This document shows positions 18,431 through 26,797 of a stretch of DNA of 64,000 bases, one piece after another. The position numbers were made by a program, and so were the translations under genes. The stretch covers positions 62,001 through 126,000 of the forward strand of contig CAKMKG010000032.1 in the NCBI GenBank assembly GCA_927441425.1, written 5' to 3'. Numbering within the stretch: position 1 is the stretch's first letter; each line of letters begins with the position of its first letter. The notes below the pieces were generated by a model that searched no databases, was not told the origin of the DNA, and was given only the letters and a program-made list of their open reading frames with translations. Origin of the DNA: an uncultured Bacillota bacterium. Its GTDB lineage: Bacteria > Bacillota > Clostridia > Peptostreptococcales > Anaerovoracaceae.

Positions 18431-19111
18431 ATGCGAAGAAGGCGAAAAAAAGACAAGCAGAATAATGGGAAATGGTTTGTTTGCCTGGTACTATTAATGG
18501 TGCTGGCTGTTTATAGTGTCGTATTCACCGAACGAATCATTAAGCCCAATGTAGCGGCTATCGCCGAGGTCAGGGTGAAGGCGATGATTACAAAGATCGT
18601 AAATGACGCCGTTCACGAGCAATTCAGAGCAGAGTCTGGGGTCAGTGATTTATTAACAATAAAAACGGATCAGGAGGGCAACATAACCTATGTCGAATCC
18701 AATACGACTGCGATGAATAATTTGGCCACTGAACTGACGCAGGCAGTGCAAAAACAATACAGATGGACGGAAGCGGTGAGTTTGGAGGTTCCCGTTGGAA
18801 GTATCATAGGAAGCCAGATTTTATCACAAATGGGGCCATACATAAGCCTGAAGGTACTTCCCATAGGCATGTCCAGAGCAAACTTCAAAACGGAATTTGA
18901 AAGCATGGGCATCAACCAGACAAAATATAAGGTTTATTTGCAGATGGACAGTCAAGCGAGAGTACTTGCTCCTTTTTCGATCAATACTATTGAAATACAG
19001 AATACGATTCTCGTAGCCGAGGCAATTATTGTAGGTGAGGTTCCGGAAGCTTATATCAATGTGCCGGGCGGAAGTGCCTTGGATGCCACTAACTTTTTCC
19101 CAGATAATTAG
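18431..19111 (+). CDS. yunB: Sporulation protein YunB
   Basis: 226 residues: a basic N-terminus (MRRRRKKDKQNNGK), one membrane helix (about 15-35), and an extracytoplasmic domain with the YunB pattern RVKAMITKIVNDAVHEQF, VPVGSIIGSQILSQMGP and the late TIEIQNTILVAEAIIVGEVPEAY motif. YunB is a mother-cell sporulation protein in Bacillus of unclear mechanism; its presence supports a spore-forming host. There is no free Shine-Dalgarno: the G-rich site is part of the codY terminator hairpin. Confidence 0.9.
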   Translation: MRRRRKKDKQNNGKWFVCLVLLMVLAVYSVVFTERIIKPNVAAIAEVRVKAMITKIVNDAVHEQFRAESGVSDLLTIKTDQEGNITYVESNTTAMNNLATELTQAVQKQYRWTEAVSLEVPVGSIIGSQILSQMGPYISLKVLPIGMSRANFKTEFESMGINQTKYKVYLQMDSQARVLAPFSINTIEIQNTILVAEAIIVGEVPEAYINVPGGSALDATNFFPDN

Positions 19112-19187
19112 AAATGTGGTATAATATAAATATCAGACCATTTATGAAATTTATGAGAGAAACAGATTAAAGCAAAGAGGTGTTAGT

Positions 19188-20465
19188 TTGAAATTTACTG
19201 ATGATAATGTGATTATAAAGACGGAAGAGTATCGTGCAATCCTGGTTGGAGTTCAACTCAACGAGGATATTTCCTATTCCATGGAGGAGCTTTGGGCGTT
19301 AGCTGTGGCAGGTGGTGTGGATGTGGCAGGCGAGATGGTCCAAAACAAGGAAAAACCCAATACGGCGACGTATATTGGAAAAGGTAAAGTGGACGAGCTC
19401 TTAGAGATGTGTACCAACATGGAGGCAGACACAGTAATTTTCAATGATGAACTGTCCGGAAGGCAGCTTCGAAATCTGGAAGATCGGCTGGGGATCAGAG
19501 TCATTGACAGAACGATTCTGATTCTGGATATCTTCGCATCCCGCGCTGTTTCCAGAGAAGGAAAGCTTCAGGTGGAACTGGCCCAGCTTCAGTACCGGCT
19601 GCCCAGACTGACCGGATTTGGAAAGAGCTTATCAAGACTCGGTGCAGGCATCGGGACCAGAGGTCCTGGTGAAAAAAAGCTGGAAACAGACCGTCGTCAT
19701 ATCTCCAAAAGAATGGATGAAATCAAAAGAGAACTCCTGGAGGTAAAAAGCAACCGAGGTACCCAAAGAGCAAAAAGACTGAAATCAGGCATACCGGTGG
19801 TGGCAATTGTTGGGTATACCAACTCCGGCAAATCCGCTTTGATGAATCGGCTGCTGCAAATGACGGAAAAAGAGGAAAAGAGCGTTCTTGAGAAGGACAT
19901 GCTCTTTGCAACTCTGGATACGGCTCAAAGAAATGTTAAGTTTGATACGAATCAGGAATTTATCCTCATCGATACCGTAGGGTTTGTTAGCAAGCTGCCT
20001 CATTCGCTGATCAAGGCGTTCAAGGGAACACTGGAAGAGGTTACCTATGCAGACTTGCTCCTTCATGTTGTTGATGTTTCCTATCCCGATCATGACTTCC
20101 ACATCAATGTCACCAATAAGGTTCTAAAGGAAATCGGTGCCGGTGAGAAGGAAAAGCTGTTGATCTACAATAAAATTGATATTGCAAGGGACATGAGTTT
20201 GCCGCAGAATGGTGATGAAATCTTATATATTTCTGCCACAAGGGGTGACAATATGGAACAATTGATTCAAAGGATCAAGGAAAAGATCTTTTCGGACAGA
20301 ATCATTGTATCCATGCTAGTGCCTTTTGATCGCGGTGATATTTCATCCTATCTGTGTGATAAGAGCAGGGTGATCCGGATGGAATACATGGAGAGTGGGA
20401 CAGAATTTGAGGTGGAAATATCAAAAAAAGAGTATGGCAGATTGGAGCAGTTTATCATAAGATAA
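19188..20465 (+). CDS. hflX: Ribosome-associated GTPase HflX
   Basis: 425 residues from a TTG start with AGAGG nine bases upstream. The N-terminal HflX domain contains YIGKGKVDEL and VIDRTILILDIFA; the linker has the GTRGPGEKKLETDRR signature; the G domain has GYTNSGKSALMNRL (G1), DTVGFVSKLPHSL (G3) and YNKID (G4). HflX splits stalled ribosomes under stress. It runs into the YigZ gene with an 11-base gap. Confidence 0.96.
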   Translation: MKFTDDNVIIKTEEYRAILVGVQLNEDISYSMEELWALAVAGGVDVAGEMVQNKEKPNTATYIGKGKVDELLEMCTNMEADTVIFNDELSGRQLRNLEDRLGIRVIDRTILILDIFASRAVSREGKLQVELAQLQYRLPRLTGFGKSLSRLGAGIGTRGPGEKKLETDRRHISKRMDEIKRELLEVKSNRGTQRAKRLKSGIPVVAIVGYTNSGKSALMNRLLQMTEKEEKSVLEKDMLFATLDTAQRNVKFDTNQEFILIDTVGFVSKLPHSLIKAFKGTLEEVTYADLLLHVVDVSYPDHDFHINVTNKVLKEIGAGEKEKLLIYNKIDIARDMSLPQNGDEILYISATRGDNMEQLIQRIKEKIFSDRIIVSMLVPFDRGDISSYLCDKSRVIRMEYMESGTEFEVEISKKEYGRLEQFIIR

Positions 20466-20476
20466 GGGGGATCCTC

Positions 20477-21115
20477 TTGATTAAGTATAGAACAATCATG
20501 AAAGAAGCTGAAACGGAACAGGTTATTGATAAATCCAGGTTCATCGGTCATGTGAAACCGGTGGAATCAAGAGAAGAGGCAGAGGAATTCATTGCGACAA
20601 TCAGAACGAAACATAAGGCAGCGACCCACAATGTGCCGGCCTTTGTGATCGGAGACCAGTTCCAGATCCAGTGGGCAAGCGACGACGGCGAGCCACAGGG
20701 TACCTCGGGAGCACCCATCGTGCAGATGCTTGTTAAGGAAGGGATCACAAACATCGCAGTCGTCATTACAAGGTATTTTGGCGGAATCAAGCTGGGAACC
20801 GGAGGGTTGGTAAGAGCTTATACCGGAACCACCAAGTTAGCGTTGGCGGCAAGTGGAATTGGCGCTGTAAAAGAGCTGGATGAATTAAAAATGAAGCTGG
20901 ACTACACTTTCCATGGAAAATTGCAGAATCTCGCGCTAAATGGCAAATTTGAGGTCCGCAACACGGTTTTTGAGGATATGGTCACCGTCGATCTGATTAT
21001 GGAACCTGAAAAAACCGAGGAAATAAAAACGATGATTTCAAATCTGATGGGAGGTAGTGAAATCCTCCTTTCGGAGAGAAAAAAACTGGAAAAAGTTTCA
21101 TTTGAACGGGACTGA
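20477..21115 (+). CDS. YigZ/IMPACT family protein
   Basis: 212 residues with the UPF0029/IMPACT N-terminal domain (KSRFIGHV, KHKAATHNVPAF, SDDGEPQGTSGAP, VVITRYFGGIKLGTGGL) and a ferredoxin-like C-terminal domain. Eukaryotic IMPACT controls Gcn2; the bacterial role is not established. TTG start with AAGGGGGA upstream, cotranscribed with hflX. Confidence 0.93.
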   Translation: MIKYRTIMKEAETEQVIDKSRFIGHVKPVESREEAEEFIATIRTKHKAATHNVPAFVIGDQFQIQWASDDGEPQGTSGAPIVQMLVKEGITNIAVVITRYFGGIKLGTGGLVRAYTGTTKLALAASGIGAVKELDELKMKLDYTFHGKLQNLALNGKFEVRNTVFEDMVTVDLIMEPEKTEEIKTMISNLMGGSEILLSERKKLEKVSFERD

Positions 21116-21145
21116 GAAATTTCAGTGAAAAAACAGATTTTACCG

Positions 21146-21174
21146 TTGACATTGAAATTCTCATATGCTAAGAT
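21146..21174 (+). promoter_or_regulatory. Promoter of the tRNA cluster (first)
   Basis: TTGACA (21146-21151), 17-base spacer, TAAGAT (21169-21174), 37 bases before tRNA-Asn. Near-consensus SigA spacing. Confidence 0.8.
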
Positions 21175-21210
21175 AGAAAACGGCTCACAAAACGGAGCCA
21201 AGCCAAACGT

Positions 21211-21285
21211 TCCAAGGTAGCTCAATGGTGGAGCACTCGGCTGTTAACCGATAGGTTGTGGGTTCGAGCCCCACCCTTGGAGCCA
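21211..21285 (+). tRNA. tRNA-Asn (GTT)
   Basis: Acceptor TCCAAGG pairs with CCTTGGA; anticodon loop CTGTTAA; T arm GGTTCGAGCC; encoded CCA. First gene of the 16-gene cluster. Confidence 0.95.
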
Positions 21286-21350
21286 TTTATGACCCAAAAC
21301 CGTTGGCGTCGGCAGCCATTTAAAAAATTGCCGAAAAAGATAATTAAGTA

Positions 21351-21379
21351 TTGACACGAAGAGACAAGCAAGGTATACT
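21351..21379 (+). promoter_or_regulatory. Internal promoter of the tRNA cluster
   Basis: TTGACA (21351-21356), 17-base spacer, TATACT (21374-21379), 37 bases before tRNA-Val. Its spacing and distance match the first tRNA promoter. Confidence 0.85.
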
Positions 21380-21415
21380 AAATAAATGTGTCAACCAGTT
21401 AAATACACATTTCCA

Positions 21416-21491
21416 GGGCGCATAGCTCAGCTGGGAGAGCGCCTGCCTTACAAGCAGGATGTCAGAGGTTCGAGCCCTCTTGTGCCCACCA
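21416..21491 (+). tRNA. tRNA-Val (TAC)
   Basis: Acceptor GGGCGCA with TGTGCCC (one G-U pair); anticodon loop CTTACAA; T arm GGTTCGAGCC; CCA encoded. Confidence 0.95.
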
Positions 21492-21539
21492 TTTATACCA
21501 TAGAAAGACCCTCTAAACATAGCTTAGCGGGTGCAATAT

Positions 21540-21616
21540 GGCCTGGTAGTTCAGTTGGTTAGAATGCCAGCCTGTCACGCTGGAGGTCGTCGGTTCGAGC
21601 CCGATCCAGGTCGCCA
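21540..21616 (+). tRNA. tRNA-Asp (GTC)
   Basis: Acceptor GGCCTGG with CCAGGTC; anticodon loop CTGTCAC; T arm GGTTCGAGCC; CCA encoded. Confidence 0.95.
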
Positions 21617-21638
21617 TTTATTATTTAGCAGTTATCAT

Positions 21639-21713
21639 GCTGGTGTGGCTCAACGGTAGAGCAGCTGATTTGTAATCAGCAGGTTGGGGGTTCGATTCCC
21701 TCCACCAGCTCCA
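21639..21713 (+). tRNA. tRNA-Thr (TGT)
   Basis: Acceptor GCTGGTG with CACCAGC; anticodon loop TTTGTAA; T arm GGTTCGATTCC; CCA encoded. Its 3' end plus nine downstream bases recur exactly 157 bases later. Confidence 0.95.
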
Positions 21714-21879
21714 TGATATAAACAAATTAAGAGGGAAGCGAACCCAAAAGGGCGCGAGCGCAGTGAAAAAGTCCGGTGGACTTTTGAGCAGCGAGAGGTC
21801 CGAGCCGACTGAAAGAGAAGGCGAAGGACAGCGGATGCGGAGCAGACGCGAATTCCCTCCACCAGCTCCATGATATAAA
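21714..21879 (+). repeat. tRNA-tail repeat element after tRNA-Thr
   Basis: The 28 bases 21695-21722 (T-arm 3' side, acceptor 3' strand, CCA and nine more) are repeated exactly at 21852-21879. The unit begins with an inverted copy of the T arm (GAGGGAAGCGAACCC, compare the reverse complement of the tRNA-Thr T arm). It then carries the motif AAAGGGCG, a hairpin AAAAGTCC-ggt-GGACTTTT, then GCGAGAGGTCCGAG and a purine-rich stretch, and ends with the direct copy of the tRNA tail. No credible protein is encoded. The same layout follows tRNA-Ser(TGA). Confidence 0.75.
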
Positions 21880-21950
21880 AACTTTGAAGGATGCGAAACC
21901 GGAAGGGCGCGCAGACAACATAAGTTGGATGTAGGGAGTGACTCTCCCGT
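21880..21950 (+). repeat. Degenerate start of a second tRNA-tail element
   Basis: Directly after the duplicated tRNA-Thr tail comes GAAGGATGCGAAACCGGAAG followed by GGCGCGC, a decayed match to the left end of the preceding element. It breaks off before the hairpin and tail. It suggests a tandem second insertion that later decayed. Confidence 0.45.
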
Positions 21951-21975
21951 TAAAAATATAATAATCCAATAATTT

Positions 21976-22060
21976 GGGGGGATTCCCGAGTGGCTAAAGG
22001 GGGCGGACTGTAAATCCGTTAGCGGAGCTTTCGGTGGTTCGAATCCACCTCCCCCCACCA
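21976..22060 (+). tRNA. tRNA-Tyr (GTA)
   Basis: Acceptor GGGGGGA with TCCCCCC; anticodon loop CTGTAAA; long variable arm as expected for tRNA-Tyr; CCA encoded. Confidence 0.95.
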
Positions 22061-22067
22061 ATTACAT

Positions 22068-22142
22068 GCGGAAGTGGCTCAGGGGTAGAGCATCGCCTTG
22101 CCAAGGCGAGGGTCGCGAGTTCGAATCTCGTCTTCCGCTCCA
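22068..22142 (+). tRNA. tRNA-Gly (GCC)
   Basis: Acceptor GCGGAAG with CTTCCGC; anticodon loop TTGCCAA; T arm GTTCGAATC; CCA encoded. Confidence 0.95.
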
Positions 22143-22146
22143 ATTC

Positions 22147-22220
22147 GCGGATGTCGTACAATGGTAGTACTTCAGCCTTCCAAGCTGATAGCGCGGGTTC
22201 GATTCCCGCCATCCGCTCCA
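22147..22220 (+). tRNA. tRNA-Gly (TCC)
   Basis: Acceptor GCGGATG with CATCCGC; anticodon loop CTTCCAA; T arm GGTTCGATTCC; CCA encoded. Confidence 0.95.
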
Positions 22221-22239
22221 TATTCTCAACATCATATTT

Positions 22240-22316
22240 GGGCTCATAGCTCAGCTGGATAGAGCATCGGCCTTCTAAGCCGTGTGTCCGGGGTTCGAAT
22301 CCCTGTGGGCTCGCCA
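22240..22316 (+). tRNA. tRNA-Arg (TCT)
   Basis: Acceptor GGGCTCA with TGGGCTC (G-U pairs); anticodon loop CTTCTAA; T arm GGTTCGAATCC; CCA encoded. Confidence 0.95.
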
Positions 22317-22330
22317 ATTTTTTTTGAGAA

Positions 22331-22406
22331 TGGGGTATAGCCAAGCCGGTAAGGCAACGGACTTTGACTCCGTCATTCGTAGGTTCGAGTCCTGCTACCC
22401 CAGCCA
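22331..22406 (+). tRNA. tRNA-Gln (TTG)
   Basis: Acceptor TGGGGTA with TACCCCA; anticodon TTG within ACTTTGACT; T arm GGTTCGAGTCC; CCA encoded. Confidence 0.95.
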
Positions 22407-22410
22407 ACAG

Positions 22411-22486
22411 GACCCATTAGCTCAGTCGGTAGAGCACTTGACTTTTAATCAAGGTGTCCCGCGTTCGAATCGCGGATGGGTCACCA
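22411..22486 (+). tRNA. tRNA-Lys (TTT)
   Basis: Acceptor GACCCAT with ATGGGTC; anticodon loop CTTTTAA; T arm CGTTCGAATCG; CCA encoded. Confidence 0.95.
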
Positions 22487-22520
22487 ATTCAATTTGATGG
22501 ATGTAGTAGAACCTAACGAT

Positions 22521-22770
<250 letters not shown>

Positions 22771-22804
22771 CCACATAGATAAGATATAGGAATCGACCAG
22801 CCAT

Positions 22805-22896
22805 GGAGAAGTACTCAAGCAGGTTCAAGAGGACGGTTTGCTAAACCGTTAGGCCGGGTAACTGGTGCATGGGTTCGAATCCCATCTTCTCCGCCA
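22805..22896 (+). tRNA. tRNA-Ser (GCT)
   Basis: Acceptor GGAGAAG with CTTCTCC; anticodon loop TTGCTAA; long variable arm; CCA encoded. Confidence 0.95.
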
Positions 22897-22899
22897 TAT

Positions 22900-22975
22900 A
22901 GGGGCATAGCTCAGTTGGTAGAGCAGTGGTCTCCAAAACCACGTGCCGTGGGTTCAAGTCCTACTGCCCCTGCCA
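22900..22975 (+). tRNA. tRNA-Trp (CCA)
   Basis: Acceptor AGGGGCA with TGCCCCT; anticodon loop CTCCAAA; T arm GGTTCAAGTCC; CCA encoded. Confidence 0.95.
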
Positions 22976-23012
22976 ATTTCGATTTAGGCAGCGAGTTCAG
23001 ACAATTTAGCAT

Positions 23013-23089
23013 CGGAGTGTAGCGCAGCTTGGTAGCGCATCTGGTTTGGGACCAGAGGGCCGAAGGTTCGAATCCTTTCACTCCGACCA
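23013..23089 (+). tRNA. tRNA-Pro (TGG)
   Basis: Acceptor CGGAGTG with CACTCCG; anticodon loop TTTGGGA; T arm GGTTCGAATCC; CCA encoded. Confidence 0.95.
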
Positions 23090-23098
23090 TTTTTTTAC

Positions 23099-23175
23099 GG
23101 GCCATTAGCTCAGTTGGTCAGAGCGTCCGGCTCATAACCGGCAGGTCCGGGGTTCAAGTCCCTGATGGCCCACCA
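23099..23175 (+). tRNA. tRNA with CAT anticodon (Ile2 or Met)
   Basis: Acceptor GGGCCAT with ATGGCCC; anticodon loop CTCATAA; T arm GGTTCAAGTCC; CCA encoded. It lacks the three G-C pairs at the anticodon stem and the unpaired first base of an initiator tRNA. The CTCATAA loop and GGNCC acceptor resemble lysidine-modified tRNA-Ile2 more than elongator Met, but the choice needs a comparison. Confidence 0.9.
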
Positions 23176-23193
23176 TTTCATAATTATATTCAT

Positions 23194-23269
23194 GCCCAGA
23201 TAGCTCAGTAGGTAGAGCAGTAGACTGAAAATCTACGTGTCCTTGGTTCAATTCCGAGTCTGGGCACCA
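23194..23269 (+). tRNA. tRNA-Phe (GAA)
   Basis: Acceptor GCCCAGA with TCTGGGC; anticodon loop CTGAAAA; CCA encoded. Last gene of the cluster, followed by a terminator. Confidence 0.95.
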
Positions 23270-23276
23270 CTAGAAA

Positions 23277-23328
23277 CCTTCGAGAACGATTGGATTAGCA
23301 ACGTTTTCGGAGGATTTTCTTTTTTTAT
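23277..23328 (+). terminator. Terminator of the tRNA cluster
   Basis: CCTTCGAGAACG (23277-23288) pairs with CGTTTTCGGAGG (23302-23313) with two G-U pairs, followed by ATTTTC and seven Ts. Confidence 0.85.
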
Positions 23329-23368
23329 AGTATTCGCATAATTCTTTCAGCACAAAGGAGAAAATAAT

Positions 23369-23842
23369 ATGGCAGATGAATTAATTTTAACACAAGAAGG
23401 TTTTAATAAGATTGAAGCAGAGTATGAAGAACTTGTTTCTGTTAGAAGAGGAGAAATCTCCGCAAGAATAAAAGAAGCACTATCTTTTGGGGATATTTCT
23501 GAAAATGCAGAGTTTGATGTTGCAAAAAATGAGCAGGCAGAAGTTGAGGGAAGAATCATTAAACTGGAAGGTTTGTTGCGGATTGCCAAGATTGTCGATG
23601 AGGGTTCAATGTCGAAAGACCGAGTCAGTATTGGCATGAAGACGAAAGTCAAGAATACTGACACGAAGGAAGAGATAGAGTTTCTCATCGTGGGCGCTAC
23701 GGAATCAGATCCCTTTGAAAATAAGATATCGAATGAATCACTTGTAGGTGCAGGACTACTTGGGAAGAAAGTCGGCGAAATTGCAGAGATTCGTGTTCCC
23801 GATGGCTTGTCAAAATATGAAGTTTTAGAGATTTACAAATAA
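23369..23842 (+). CDS. greA: Transcription elongation factor GreA
   Basis: 157 residues: N-terminal coiled coil with the acidic tip (DISENAEFDVAKNEQ) that enters the RNA polymerase secondary channel to stimulate transcript cleavage, then the FKBP-like C-terminal domain (VGATESDPFENKISNESLVGAGLLGKKVG). AAAGGAG precedes the ATG. Followed six bases later by the YwbE open frame. Confidence 0.97.
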   Translation: MADELILTQEGFNKIEAEYEELVSVRRGEISARIKEALSFGDISENAEFDVAKNEQAEVEGRIIKLEGLLRIAKIVDEGSMSKDRVSIGMKTKVKNTDTKEEIEFLIVGATESDPFENKISNESLVGAGLLGKKVGEIAEIRVPDGLSKYEVLEIYK

Positions 23843-23860
23843 ATTATATTGGAGAGAAAA

Positions 23861-24052
23861 ATGGATGAAAAAAAACGCATCAATATAAAGCCGGGGATTC
23901 CTGTTCAAATTATACAGAAGCAGGACCAGCGGACGGGGAACCTAACGGAGGGAATTGTAAAGGATATCCTTACCAATTCCTCTACCCATCCCCATGGCAT
24001 TAAAGTCAGACTGGAAAATGGGAATGTCGGCAGAGTTCAGAAAATTCTATAA
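23861..24052 (+). CDS. ywbE: YwbE family protein
   Basis: 63 residues in the DUF2196/YwbE pattern: INIKPGIPVQIIQKQDQRTG, LTEGIVKDILTNSSTHPHG, IKVRLENGNVGRVQKI, a small SH3-like beta barrel of unknown function. An in-frame TTG lies at 23849, but GGAGAG at 23851-23856 selects the ATG at 23861. Probably cotranscribed with greA. Confidence 0.9.
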   Translation: MDEKKRINIKPGIPVQIIQKQDQRTGNLTEGIVKDILTNSSTHPHGIKVRLENGNVGRVQKIL

Positions 24053-24250
24053 CATTTTTCTAAGAATGACAGTCACTTTTTCGGTTAATATAGTATATTT
24101 CGTTTTTTGACTGCTGAAACACAGGGAATTTGTTGCTATTATTCAGTTGAATTGTGGGTTTTACAAGGCTGATAATGAAAGATAGAAGGGATTGATTCTA
24201 AGGAGCATATTAGGAAAAAAAAGAGCTTAATTGGGTTATAGGGGGGAACC

Positions 24251-25042
24251 ATGAAAAGAAGGCCAAAGAGCAGGGGGATTTTGGTAGTTGCGTATATTGC
24301 TGTTCTTATTGCAGCGGCTGGAATACCGATCAACGGGACGAGCTTTGCTACTGTAGATAATCAGGTTTTGACACCATCGCCAGCACTGAATAAAATAGAT
24401 CATTTTGCATACGTTATTGGTTACCCCGACAATGAGGTAAAGCCTTTGGGAGAGATAACCAGAGAAGAGGCAGCGGTGATCTTTTACCGAATTATGACGG
24501 AAGAAAACCGAAAGGCATTTGCTGCAACCTACCAACCATTTACAGATGTTGAGAGCGGTCGCTGGTCTAATGATGAAATCGCTACACTATGTAATGCAAA
24601 TATCATACAAGGGAATCTGGACGGAAGCTTCAACCCTGAAAAACCGATTACAAGAGGGGAGTTTGCGGCGTTAGCAGCAAGATTTGATAAGCTGAAGGAA
24701 TCGCAGGAAAACAAATTTTCGGATATTGAAAACCACTGGGCGAAAGACTTTATCAATTCTTCGGCAGAAAAAGGCTGGATCAAAGGGTACGGTGATGGAA
24801 CCTTTCGACCGGATCATATCATCATCCGCTGTGAAGCAATGATGCTGATTAACGAAATGCTGGATCGCAGAGTCAATATGGAAGGACTGCACAAGGATAT
24901 GAAGCAGTGGATCGATAACACAGAGGATAAATGGTATTATGAGATCGTACTTGAAGCAACCAATTCTCATGATTATGAACGCGCAAACAAACCCAAATCC
25001 ATCGAAAAGTGGACAAAAATGAAAGATAATCCGGTTTGGTGA
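24251..25042 (+). CDS. SLH-domain surface protein (263 aa)
   Basis: Secreted protein with a signal peptide (basic MKRRPKSR, hydrophobic core to about residue 30) and three S-layer-homology repeats covering most of the mature chain. Key segments: GEITREEAAVIFYRIM; FTDVESGRWSNDEI then GSFNPEKPITRGEFAAL; FSDIENHWAKDFI then GDGTFRPDHIIIRCEAMMLI. SLH domains bind pyruvylated secondary wall polymer. There is no additional effector domain, so it may act as an anchor or coat component. The 198 bases upstream show no clear promoter, but GGGGGGAA precedes the ATG. Confidence 0.88.
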   Translation: MKRRPKSRGILVVAYIAVLIAAAGIPINGTSFATVDNQVLTPSPALNKIDHFAYVIGYPDNEVKPLGEITREEAAVIFYRIMTEENRKAFAATYQPFTDVESGRWSNDEIATLCNANIIQGNLDGSFNPEKPITRGEFAALAARFDKLKESQENKFSDIENHWAKDFINSSAEKGWIKGYGDGTFRPDHIIIRCEAMMLINEMLDRRVNMEGLHKDMKQWIDNTEDKWYYEIVLEATNSHDYERANKPKSIEKWTKMKDNPVW

Positions 25043-25067
25043 AATAATCATAACCGGTTGCATAAAT

Positions 25068-25108
25068 GAGAGACGGCTTTTTCCCGCAAAAGCCGTCTCT
25101 CTTTGTTG
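25068..25108 (+). terminator. Terminator of the SLH gene
   Basis: Perfect 13-bp stem GAGAGACGGCTTT (25068-25080) with AAAGCCGTCTCTC (25089-25101), then TTTGTTGTT. Confidence 0.9.
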
Positions 25109-25167
25109 TTGATTTTGATGCCTTGTTCCAGTAAAATAGAATTACAATAATATGAGGAGGATAAGAC

Positions 25168-25767
25168 GTGGCACAATTATATTATAGATATAGCACAATG
25201 AATGCAGGAAAGTCTATTGAACTGATCAAGGTAGCTTACAATTACGAGGAACGTGGTAAAAGAGTCCTTGTCCTTACCCCAAGTGTGGATGACCGGTTCG
25301 GGATCGGTGTCATTGCATCTAGAATCGGTGTAACGAGAGAGGCCGTCGCGATCAATGAAGATACCAATATTTTAGAACTGTTTATGAAGGAAAATAAAAA
25401 AAGTCTGATAGACTGTGTCCTCGTGGATGAGTGCCAATTTCTGAAAAAGCATCATGTCCAGGAGTTGGTGGAAATCGTAGACAGCTGTGATGTGCCGGTG
25501 CTTGCCTATGGCCTTAAGAATGACTTCAAAAACGAGCTTTTCGAAGGATCCTACTATATGCTTGTTTATGCAGATAAGATCGAAGAAATTAAAACGATCT
25601 GCTGGTGCGGCAGAAAAGCGACCATGGTTGCCAGAATAGTCGAGGGTAAATTTGTTAAAACAGGAGAACAAATCGTTGTTGGTGGAAATGACATGTATAT
25701 TTCCTTATGCAGAAAGCATTATAATGATGGGCGGCTTGGTGAAGAATCATTGAACACAATTCCCTGA
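25168..25767 (+). CDS. tdk: Thymidine kinase
   Basis: 199-residue type II thymidine kinase (salvage of thymidine to dTMP). Motifs: P-loop [14 protein letters not shown] (Walker B with catalytic Glu), and zinc-ribbon cysteines CWCGRKA plus a late C-RKHY. GTG start with AGGAGG upstream. Its last 49 bases overlap the 3' end of the convergent radical SAM gene. Confidence 0.95.
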   Translation: MAQLYYRYSTMNAGKSIELIKVAYNYEERGKRVLVLTPSVDDRFGIGVIASRIGVTREAVAINEDTNILELFMKENKKSLIDCVLVDECQFLKKHHVQELVEIVDSCDVPVLAYGLKNDFKNELFEGSYYMLVYADKIEEIKTICWCGRKATMVARIVEGKFVKTGEQIVVGGNDMYISLCRKHYNDGRLGEESLNTIP

Positions 25768-26645
25768 TAACTGCCTCGCCGTTTGAACTCTTTTTGGATC
25801 CCGTTCAAGATGGATCGCTTTTCATAGCCCCATTCGGGAGCGATGAGAAGGTGCCTTGGTGCATCGGCGGTAACCCTGTGAATCGTAATATGTTGCGGAA
25901 TGATTTCGAGTGCATCAACCACCAGATTGATGTACTCCTCTTTTTTGGGGATATGAATGCGATCAGGGTAGAATTCTGCCAGCTTTGTGTCTTTTAAAAC
26001 GTTCATTAGATGCAATTTTATACCAAAAATATCCTTGCTGCAGCTCCTATGGATCGATGTAAGCATATCCTCGCGGCTTTCTCCAGGCAGCCCAAGAATT
26101 AGGTGGACGACGGTTTTGATGTCCAGTACCGAAAGCGCGGACACAGCCTGATCAAAGACGGAGAGTGGGTAGCAGCGGTTTATCAGTCGGGCGGTATCTT
26201 CATGTATGGTTTGTAGACCCAGTTCAACCCATAGAAAGGTCTTCTGATTCAATTCCGCAAGTAGTTCCAGGATCGCCGGAGATAGACAGTCTGGTCTTGT
26301 AGCGATGGCAAGGCCGATGACGTCGGGATATTCCAATGCCTGATAATATTTCTCCCGAAGGATCTCCACAGGGGCATAGGTGTTTGTATGACTTTGAAAA
26401 TAGGCAATGTATTTTCCGGAGGGCCATTTCTTGGAGAGGAGCTTGATTTGCCCGGGGATATCGCTTGCGAAGTCGCCGGAGCCTTCGGCGGAACAGAAAA
26501 TACAGCCGCCGGTTCCTTTGGTACCGTCTCTGTTGGGACAGGTAAAGCCGGCGTCGAGAGAAAGCTTGATCACCCTGCAGCCAAAACGCTCCTTTAAATA
26601 TTTACCTATTGAATTGAAATATTGTTCGCCGAAAATAGAAGCCAC
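25719..26645 (-). CDS. YhcC-type (TIGR01212) radical SAM protein
   Basis: 308 residues. The cluster motif is the spaced YhcC form, [17 protein letters not shown], with the first cysteine well before the CxxC pair. The family also shows [33 protein letters not shown] and HLILGLPGE. Radical SAM chemistry is expected, but the substrate is unknown in the literature known to me. It converges on tdk with a 49-base overlap of the coding ends and is divergent from queH. Confidence 0.92.
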   Translation of the reverse strand: MASIFGEQYFNSIGKYLKERFGCRVIKLSLDAGFTCPNRDGTKGTGGCIFCSAEGSGDFASDIPGQIKLLSKKWPSGKYIAYFQSHTNTYAPVEILREKYYQALEYPDVIGLAIATRPDCLSPAILELLAELNQKTFLWVELGLQTIHEDTARLINRCYPLSVFDQAVSALSVLDIKTVVHLILGLPGESREDMLTSIHRSCSKDIFGIKLHLMNVLKDTKLAEFYPDRIHIPKKEEYINLVVDALEIIPQHITIHRVTADAPRHLLIAPEWGYEKRSILNGIQKEFKRRGSYQGIVFNDSSPSRPSL

Positions 26646-26705
26646 AGAAACACCTCATATCTCAATAAAATTTATCCAATTTTCGATTTCTACTGCTGTA
26701 ATTAT

Positions 26706-26738
26706 ATGATATAATTAACTCTATATTGATTATATCAT
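26706..26738. promoter_or_regulatory. Inverted repeat in the divergent radical SAM / queH promoter region
   Basis: ATGATATAATTA (26706-26717) and TGATTATATCAT (26727-26738) match as an inverted repeat in 11 of 12 positions with a nine-base gap. The left arm includes a TATAAT. It could be an operator or simply overlapping -10 regions. Confidence 0.35.
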
Positions 26739-26797
26739 GCGGGGACGTAGCTTGCATGATTAAAACGAATTAATTAAATTGAGGATGAACATAACCC

